Assembly: GCA_013812265.1 (NCBI GenBank)
Contig: JACCTQ010000179.1
Location: 1-10,888, forward strand
Direction of reading: 5' to 3'
Length of the DNA stretch: 10,888 bases
Source of the DNA: Actinomycetota bacterium
Lineage (GTDB): Bacteria > Actinomycetota > Thermoleophilia > Gaiellales > Gaiellaceae
In this document: piece after piece, positions 6,780-10,888 of the stretch
How positions within the stretch are numbered: position 1 is the first letter of the stretch
Layout: the number at the start of each line of letters is the position of its first letter
Notes under the pieces: generated by a model
Told to the model about the DNA's origin: nothing
The model's input: only the letters and a program-made list of their open reading frames with translations
Databases searched by the model: none
Position numbers and translations under genes: made by a program

Positions 6780-7744
6780 AACTCGACCTCGACGCCGACT
6801 CCGCGCTCTCGCGCACGGCGGACGACGTACTCGGCGGCCGCGAGATCCTCGACGGCTAGGCCGAGTGAGCGGAAGACCGTGAGCTCGTCCGGCGACTGTC
6901 GGCCCTGCGCCGCCCCGATCAGCACCTCGCCGATCTCCCCCCTGATGTGGTCGCGCCCGATCGCGCCGGACTCGAGCGCGTCCCGGTAGTCGAACGCCTC
7001 GTTCTCGGCCGACTCCCGCCGGTCGACGTAGAACGCCGATTCGGCGACGGTTGCGATGTCGAGCTCGCGCATTCTCGGCGGCCGGCCGCCGACGGCATTG
7101 ACGTGGGCGCCCTCCTTCAGCCATTCGCGTCGGAGCACCGGATCGACCGAGCTGGTTGCCGTGACGACGACGTCCGCGCCCTGGACCGCCCTCTCGGCGC
7201 TGTCGACCGCGTCCGCGCCCGACTCCGCCGCGAGCGCCTCCGCATGCGCCGCGGTGGGACTGAAGATCCGAACCCTTTCGAAGTCCCGTACGAGCCGCAT
7301 CGCCTCGAGGTGCGACCTCGCCTGGACGCCCGCGCCGAGGATTCCGACCTCTCGGGCGTCCTCCCGCGCGAGCAGTCGGGTCGCCACCGCCGACACGGCA
7401 GCCGTACGGATCGCGGTGATCGCCGAGGCGTTCATGATCGCCCGCGTCTCGCCGGTCTTCCCGTCGAACAGCGCCACGGTGCCCTGGTGCGCGTCGAGAC
7501 CGCGCTGGGGGTTGTCCGGGAAGACGCACACCGTCTTCAGGGAGTAGAGCGGCGCGCTGCCGCCGCGGTGCGCCGGCATCAGCCCGAGGAACGTGTCCTC
7601 GCCCTCGGGCCGGACGATGACCCGCAGCGGATCGTGCACCTCGCCGCGGGCGAGGGAGGCCAGCGCCTCGGCCATCGCCTCGATGCACCCCTCCATGTCG
7701 AGGAGCTCCTCCACCTCTTGCTGGTCGAGCACGAGCAGGCTCAT
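6776..7744 (-). CDS. Ornithine cyclodeaminase/mu-crystallin family imine reductase
   Basis: A 322-residue NAD(P)-dependent protein with the family's usual length and layout. The dinucleotide-binding loop is VGILGAGVQARSHLEAM (133-149). Substrate-side residues R41, K70 (LYSLKTVCVFP) and R113 (AIRTAAVSAVAT) match conserved positions of the family. The catalytic Asp of genuine ornithine cyclodeaminase, which follows NAVGG, is replaced by Arg (R221 in NAVGGRPPRMREL). Ornithine cyclisation is therefore unlikely. Reduction of an imine or oxidation of an amino acid, as in ketimine reductases, alanine dehydrogenases of this fold, BhcD or EutC-like proteins, fits better (inference). The ATG at 7744 overlaps the aldo/keto reductase stop as ATGA, and its own TGA overlaps the next gene's CTG. 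Substrate not determined. Confidence 0.88.
   Translation of the reverse strand: MSLLVLDQQEVEELLDMEGCIEAMAEALASLARGEVHDPLRVIVRPEGEDTFLGLMPAHRGGSAPLYSLKTVCVFPDNPQRGLDAHQGTVALFDGKTGETRAIMNASAITAIRTAAVSAVATRLLAREDAREVGILGAGVQARSHLEAMRLVRDFERVRIFSPTAAHAEALAAESGADAVDSAERAVQGADVVVTATSSVDPVLRREWLKEGAHVNAVGGRPPRMRELDIATVAESAFYVDRRESAENEAFDYRDALESGAIGRDHIRGEIGEVLIGAAQGRQSPDELTVFRSLGLAVEDLAAAEYVVRRARERGVGVEVEF
6786..6790 (-). promoter_or_regulatory. Ribosome-binding site supporting a CTG start
   Basis: GAGGT, read 6790 to 6786 on the minus strand inside the end of the upstream gene, matches the anti-Shine-Dalgarno core. It lies six bases before CTG at 6779-6777. This supports initiation there rather than at a distant codon. 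ATC at 6776 would be nine bases away and is the only close rival. Confidence 0.6.
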
Positions 7745-8652
7745 GGAAAGAGTGACGCTAGTGCATCGCGCTCGCCCTCGGCCAGGTGCAAGTCGAGCGC
7801 CGCGACGGCGGGCTCGAGCTGCTCCGGGCGCCTCGGGCCCACGACGACGGCTGCCACGCGCGGATCGGACAGGAGCCACGCGAAGGCGAGCGTCGGCATG
7901 TCGACCCCGCGCCGGCTCGCCGCCTCGTCGAGCTGCTCGAGCCCGCGGTAGACGGCGTCGTCGTCGAGATGCCGGTAGGGCTCCGGCCGGAGGGTCATGC
8001 GCGATCCGGCCGGAAGCGGCTTTCCCCGCCGGTACTTGCCGGCCAGCCAGCCTCCGGCGAGCGGCCCGAAGGCTGTGAAGGCGATGCCGTGCTCGGTGCA
8101 AGAGGGCAGCACCTCGTCCTGCGCCTCCCGGTCGAGGAGCGAGTAGGAGTTCTGCACGACAGCGATAGGCGCGACGGATCTCGCCTCATCCAGCCAGCCG
8201 CGATCGACGTTGCTCGCGCCGATCGCGCCCGCTTTCCCGACCTCTAGTAGCTCGGCTATGGCGCGCATCGTCTCCTCGACCGGCGTGTCCGGATCCGGCT
8301 CGTGGGCCATGTACGTGTCCACCCGGTCGACGCCCAGCCGCTCGAGGCTGCCGTCGATCTGACGGGTGATGCGCTCGCGGGAGAGCCCTTCGTCTGCCGG
8401 ATCGCCGGCGACCGAGTGGAAGACCTTGGTCGTGATCGACGGGCGGTGCCCCCTGGAAGTCATCCACCTGCCGATCCACGTCTCGCTGCAGCCGCCGCCG
8501 TATGCATCCGCCGTGTCGAACGCGGTGATCCCCTGGCCCCAGGCGGCATCCATCAAGGCGAACGCCTCCTCCTCCGACTCGCCCTGCCCGAAGAAGGCCG
8601 GCGCGGAACCGATCCCGCCGAAGTTCCCGCAGCCGAGGATCAGGCGTGCCAA
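7741..8652 (-). CDS. Aldo/keto reductase
   Basis: A 303-residue cytosolic NAD(P)H-dependent oxidoreductase with a TIM-barrel fold. The catalytic tetrad is visible: D46 (FDTADAY), Y51, K76 (SITTKVF) and H117 (TYMAHEPD). GKAGAIGASNV near 148-158 and VVQNSYSLLDRE are typical, and VVVGPRRPEQL near 272-282 is the usual cofactor-binding stretch. It would reduce an aldehyde or ketone, or run in reverse; the family does not predict the substrate. The start is TTG at 8652: the preceding gene's TAG (8667-8665) lies in the same frame four codons upstream, so no earlier start exists. AGGAG at 8660-8656 lies only three bases before it. The position between the Mo-hydroxylase/CoxG genes and the PLP genes suggests a middle step of a catabolic route. 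Confidence 0.9.
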   Translation of the reverse strand: MARLILGCGNFGGIGSAPAFFGQGESEEEAFALMDAAWGQGITAFDTADAYGGGCSETWIGRWMTSRGHRPSITTKVFHSVAGDPADEGLSRERITRQIDGSLERLGVDRVDTYMAHEPDPDTPVEETMRAIAELLEVGKAGAIGASNVDRGWLDEARSVAPIAVVQNSYSLLDREAQDEVLPSCTEHGIAFTAFGPLAGGWLAGKYRRGKPLPAGSRMTLRPEPYRHLDDDAVYRGLEQLDEAASRRGVDMPTLAFAWLLSDPRVAAVVVGPRRPEQLEPAVAALDLHLAEGERDALASLFP

Positions 8653-8655
8653 GCG

Positions 8656-8660
8656 CTCCT
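8656..8660 (-). promoter_or_regulatory. Shine-Dalgarno fixing a TTG start
   Basis: AGGAG, read 8660 to 8656, lies in the 12-base gap after the SRPBCC gene. Spacing to TTG is only three bases, shorter than usual. The next possible in-frame start, CTG at 8643, would be 12 bases away and would cut the first beta-strand of the barrel. Confidence 0.55.
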
Positions 8661-8664
8661 GAGC

Positions 8665-9327
8665 CTAGCGCTCGTCCGAGTACGACTCCTCTTCCAGCGG
8701 GTGGAGGCCTTCCTCGGCGCCGCTCGAGCCCGCGTCCACGGCCGGGTCGCCCTCGGGGGTGGTCTCCGCGGGGCGGCCGTAGTCCTTGGTCTCCGGGTCG
8801 GTCTCGGTCTCGGCGTCCTTCGACGGAACCGGGCCTCTGGCGAGGCCGCCCGAGTCCGACCCCTGCGGTGGGGTCGCGCCGCCGCCGCCCGCCTTCGCGA
8901 TCTGCTCGTCGAGCGCGGTCAGCACCTGCTGCACCTGCTGGTTGACGATCGGCTGGAGCACCCGCTGGCCCATGCTGCCGACGGGCCCGGCGATGCGGAC
9001 GTCGGCCTCCCAGGCCATCGCGGTGGCGCCGCCTCGCTCGCTGAGGTTGAAGCGCGTGTCGAGGTTCATGAGCGCGCCGACGCCCGTGCCTTTCGCGTGC
9101 AGCCGCGAGAACTCGGGCGCGCGCTCCTCCGTCTTCTCGAAGTTGATCGACATGCGCAGCGAGCCGAGCCCGAGCGGGATCTTGACGTTGGCCTTCCAGC
9201 GCCGGTCGTCCTCGACGTCGAAGCTCTCGACGTGGGGCATGAGCTGGGCCATCTGCGCCGGGTCCTGGAGCACGCTCCAGACGGTGTCGCGGGGCGCGGC
9301 GAAGCTCCGCTCGCCATGGATCTTCAC
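8665..9327 (-). CDS. CoxG-like SRPBCC domain protein with acidic C-terminal tail
   Basis: A 220-residue protein. Residues 1-147 form a CoxG-type SRPBCC (START-like) domain, from MKIHGERSFAAPRDTVWSVLQDP through the helix IVNQQVQQVLTALDEQIAKAG. Such proteins accompany carbon monoxide dehydrogenase-type molybdenum hydroxylases and are implicated in their maturation, membrane attachment or electron transfer. Residues 148-220 are low complexity: a GGGG stretch, then a Pro/Gly/Asp/Glu-rich, probably disordered tail ending EEESYSDER. No transmembrane helix is seen. The GTG start at 9327 overlaps the hydroxylase stop as GTGA, with GAGGA at 9335-9331. The tight coupling to the large subunit fits an accessory role for that enzyme. 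Confidence 0.83.
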   Translation of the reverse strand: MKIHGERSFAAPRDTVWSVLQDPAQMAQLMPHVESFDVEDDRRWKANVKIPLGLGSLRMSINFEKTEERAPEFSRLHAKGTGVGALMNLDTRFNLSERGGATAMAWEADVRIAGPVGSMGQRVLQPIVNQQVQQVLTALDEQIAKAGGGGATPPQGSDSGGLARGPVPSKDAETETDPETKDYGRPAETTPEGDPAVDAGSSGAEEGLHPLEEESYSDER

Positions 9328-10888
9328 CGATCCTCGACCTCGACGAGCTGCCGGCTCTGCTCGGGATCTCGCAGGAGCTCCCAGACGGTGTTGTACGGGT
9401 TCGAGCTGTCCGAGACGATCGGGCTTCCTGACCCGCGCAGCGCGTCCTGGAGCGCCGACGCGATCGCGCTGAGCCCGGCGCCGCCTCCCTCGCCCATCCC
9501 CTTCGCGCCGAGGGGCGTGAACGGCGAGGGCGACTCCACGTACGCCGTCCGTAGCGGCGGCATGTCGAGGGCGTGGGGCACGTGGTAGTCGTAGAAGTTG
9601 GGCGTCAGCAGGTTGCCGTCCACGTCGTAGAGGAACGTCTCGTGCGTCGCCGCCCCGATCGCCTGCGCGGTCGCGCCCTGCACCTGGCCTTCGACGATCT
9701 GCGGATTGATCCGGACGCCGCAGTCGTCGACCGCGCCGTAGTCGACGATCTCGTAGACGCCCGTCTCCGGATCGACCTCGACGACGCAGGCGTGAATCTG
9801 GGTCGCATACGTCAGCGTCAGGTTCCCGTACTTGCGCTCGGGGTCCGGCATCTGGTGGGGCGGGACGTAGACGTAGCGGCAGTTGAGCGTCAGCTCGCGC
9901 AGCTCCAGCGGGAGGATCGCGTTGTTCGCGTTCACGATCGCGCCGCAGGCCATGAACGGCAGCGCAGCCTCGAGGTTGTCCTTGCGCTTGACGAAGCCAC
10001 CGTCGAGCTTCACGTCGTCGGTCGATTCCGCGCCGAGCATCGCCGCGCCGATCTGCTTGATCTGGGCCGCCAGCAGCTCGGTCGCTCCCTTGACGGCGCC
10101 GAGCCCCGTGACCGCGAACTGACTGGCGTACGTGCCCGAGAAACCGGCGTGCGAGTTCCAGTAGCTGTCGTGGCCCGCACGGACGTTCACGTCGTCGGGT
10201 GAGACCCTGAGGATGTCGGCGACCACCTGGGCGGCGGTCGTCTCGTGACTCTGGCCCTGCGGCGTCGTCCCCAGCGTCACCACGATCTCGCCGAAGATGT
10301 CCAGCTTCACCGTCGCGACCTCGTTGTTTCCCGAGAACTGGAGCTCGGGGTTCACGAGCGTCGACTGGCCGAAGTTGTTCGTGCCGGAGTCGAGGGTCGA
10401 GCCGATGCCCACGCCGAGCAGCTTGCCGCGAGACTCGGCGTCGCGCCGCTTCTCCGCGATCGCGTCGTAGTCGACCAGCTTCAGCGCCTCGTCGAGGCAG
10501 CGGGCGTAGTCGCCCGAGTCGTAGATGCAGCCGTTCGGCGTCTCGTACGGCATCTCGTCCGCGCGGATGTAGTTGCGTTTGCGGATCTCGACCGGGTTGA
10601 TGCCGAGCTCCTGCGCGACGATGTCGATGATCCGCTCCGTGAACCAGAGGTGCTGCATCCGGGAGTAGCCCCGGTTCGGGCCGCACGGCGACTTGTTCGT
10701 GCACACCTGGGTGAAGTCCACACGGACGTGGCGCCACCGGTAGCAGCCGGGTGTGACCTGTGCCCAGATGATGCAGCCGAGCGGCTCGTAGCGGGTATAG
10801 GCGCCGCAGTCGTCGATCATCCGCGCCTTGAAGCCGAGCAGCGTGCCGTCGGAAGAGACCGGCACCTCGACGTCCAGGAACACGCGCT
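9324..10888 (-). CDS. Molybdenum hydroxylase large subunit (xanthine dehydrogenase/CoxL family), 5' end outside window
   Basis: The C-terminal 521 or so residues of a molybdopterin-binding subunit. Family members are about 750-800 residues, so roughly 250 N-terminal residues lie beyond the right edge, and the GTG at 10883 is internal. Counting from that codon: CTNKSPCGPNRGYSRMQHLW (61-80) is the segment lining the Mo site; LGTTPQGQSHETTAAQVVADIL (204-225) is the cofactor-binding Gln motif; VDDCGVRINPQIVEGQVQGATAQAIG (385-410) and GAKGMGEGG (459-467) follow, with E465 as the catalytic base glutamate. Form I CO dehydrogenase carries AYRCSFR in the first segment; this protein does not, so it is not a CO dehydrogenase. 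It should hydroxylate an aldehyde, N-heterocycle or aromatic substrate in the cytoplasm. Partner FAD and 2Fe-2S subunits are not in the window. It is coupled to the CoxG-like gene by a GTGA overlap. Confidence 0.93.
   Translation of the reverse strand, partial: RVFLDVEVPVSSDGTLLGFKARMIDDCGAYTRYEPLGCIIWAQVTPGCYRWRHVRVDFTQVCTNKSPCGPNRGYSRMQHLWFTERIIDIVAQELGINPVEIRKRNYIRADEMPYETPNGCIYDSGDYARCLDEALKLVDYDAIAEKRRDAESRGKLLGVGIGSTLDSGTNNFGQSTLVNPELQFSGNNEVATVKLDIFGEIVVTLGTTPQGQSHETTAAQVVADILRVSPDDVNVRAGHDSYWNSHAGFSGTYASQFAVTGLGAVKGATELLAAQIKQIGAAMLGAESTDDVKLDGGFVKRKDNLEAALPFMACGAIVNANNAILPLELRELTLNCRYVYVPPHQMPDPERKYGNLTLTYATQIHACVVEVDPETGVYEIVDYGAVDDCGVRINPQIVEGQVQGATAQAIGAATHETFLYDVDGNLLTPNFYDYHVPHALDMPPLRTAYVESPSPFTPLGAKGMGEGGGAGLSAIASALQDALRGSGSPIVSDSSNPYNTVWELLRDPEQSRQLVEVEDR

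Noticed and set aside
6776..7744. Annotation as ornithine cyclodeaminase
   Set aside because: The catalytic Asp position is Arg (R221); only the family, not that reaction, is supported.
4181..7744. A complete beta-hydroxyaspartate cycle (BhcA, BhcB, BhcD)
   Set aside because: The class V enzyme does not resemble aspartate/serine-glyoxylate aminotransferase, lies on the other strand, and no BhcC aldolase is present.
8302..9588. Plus-strand open frame opposite the aldo/keto reductase and CoxG-like genes
   Set aside because: It spans three well-supported minus-strand genes and shows no domain-like sequence.
9324..10888. Annotation as carbon monoxide dehydrogenase large subunit (coxL)
   Set aside because: The AYRCSFR active-site loop of form I CO dehydrogenase is absent, despite the CoxG-like neighbour.
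1..10888. CRISPR arrays, tRNA or rRNA genes, insertion sequences, phage or toxin-antitoxin genes
   Set aside because: No direct-repeat arrays, cloverleaf sequences, transposase motifs or terminal inverted repeats were seen on reading both strands.

Overview
The window is GC-rich (roughly two thirds G+C by eye), densely packed bacterial DNA. Nearly every gene junction is a 1-4 base stop/start overlap, and several genes begin with GTG, TTG or apparently CTG. Gene content and style suggest a soil or aquatic actinobacterium, perhaps Thermoleophilia (Gaiellales/Solirubrobacterales-like). This is an inference from style, since no rRNA or other phylogenetic marker is present.

Layout. Bases 1-169 hold no gene but carry three successive inverted repeats. 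On the + strand (170-4117) follow livH, livM, livG and livF, a complete set of permeases and ATPases for a branched-chain amino acid-type (HAAT) ABC importer. The periplasmic binding protein is not in the window. After a 62-base gap with a GC hairpin comes a class V PLP-dependent enzyme (4181-5332). A second gene cluster converges on it from the right edge on the - strand. In its own direction the order is: a molybdenum hydroxylase large subunit (5' end cut by the window edge), a CoxG-like SRPBCC protein with a long acidic tail, an aldo/keto reductase, an ornithine cyclodeaminase/mu-crystallin family reductase, a threonine dehydratase-like PLP enzyme, and a small secreted protein of unknown function. 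The two clusters meet at one CTAG palindrome that supplies both TAG stop codons.

How the genes may work together (inference). The + strand genes import an amino-acid-like or related small molecule. The - strand genes form an oxidative and PLP/imine-reductase pathway: Mo-dependent hydroxylation, carbonyl reduction by the aldo/keto reductase, beta-elimination or racemisation by the threonine dehydratase-like enzyme, and imine reduction by the cyclodeaminase-family enzyme. The pairing of the last two families recalls EutB/EutC (hydroxyectoine degradation) and BhcB/BhcD (beta-hydroxyaspartate cycle), but the other genes of those pathways are absent. A catabolic locus for an unidentified nitrogenous substrate is the most economical reading. 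The reductase carries Arg where true ornithine cyclodeaminase has its catalytic Asp, so that annotation should not be carried over.
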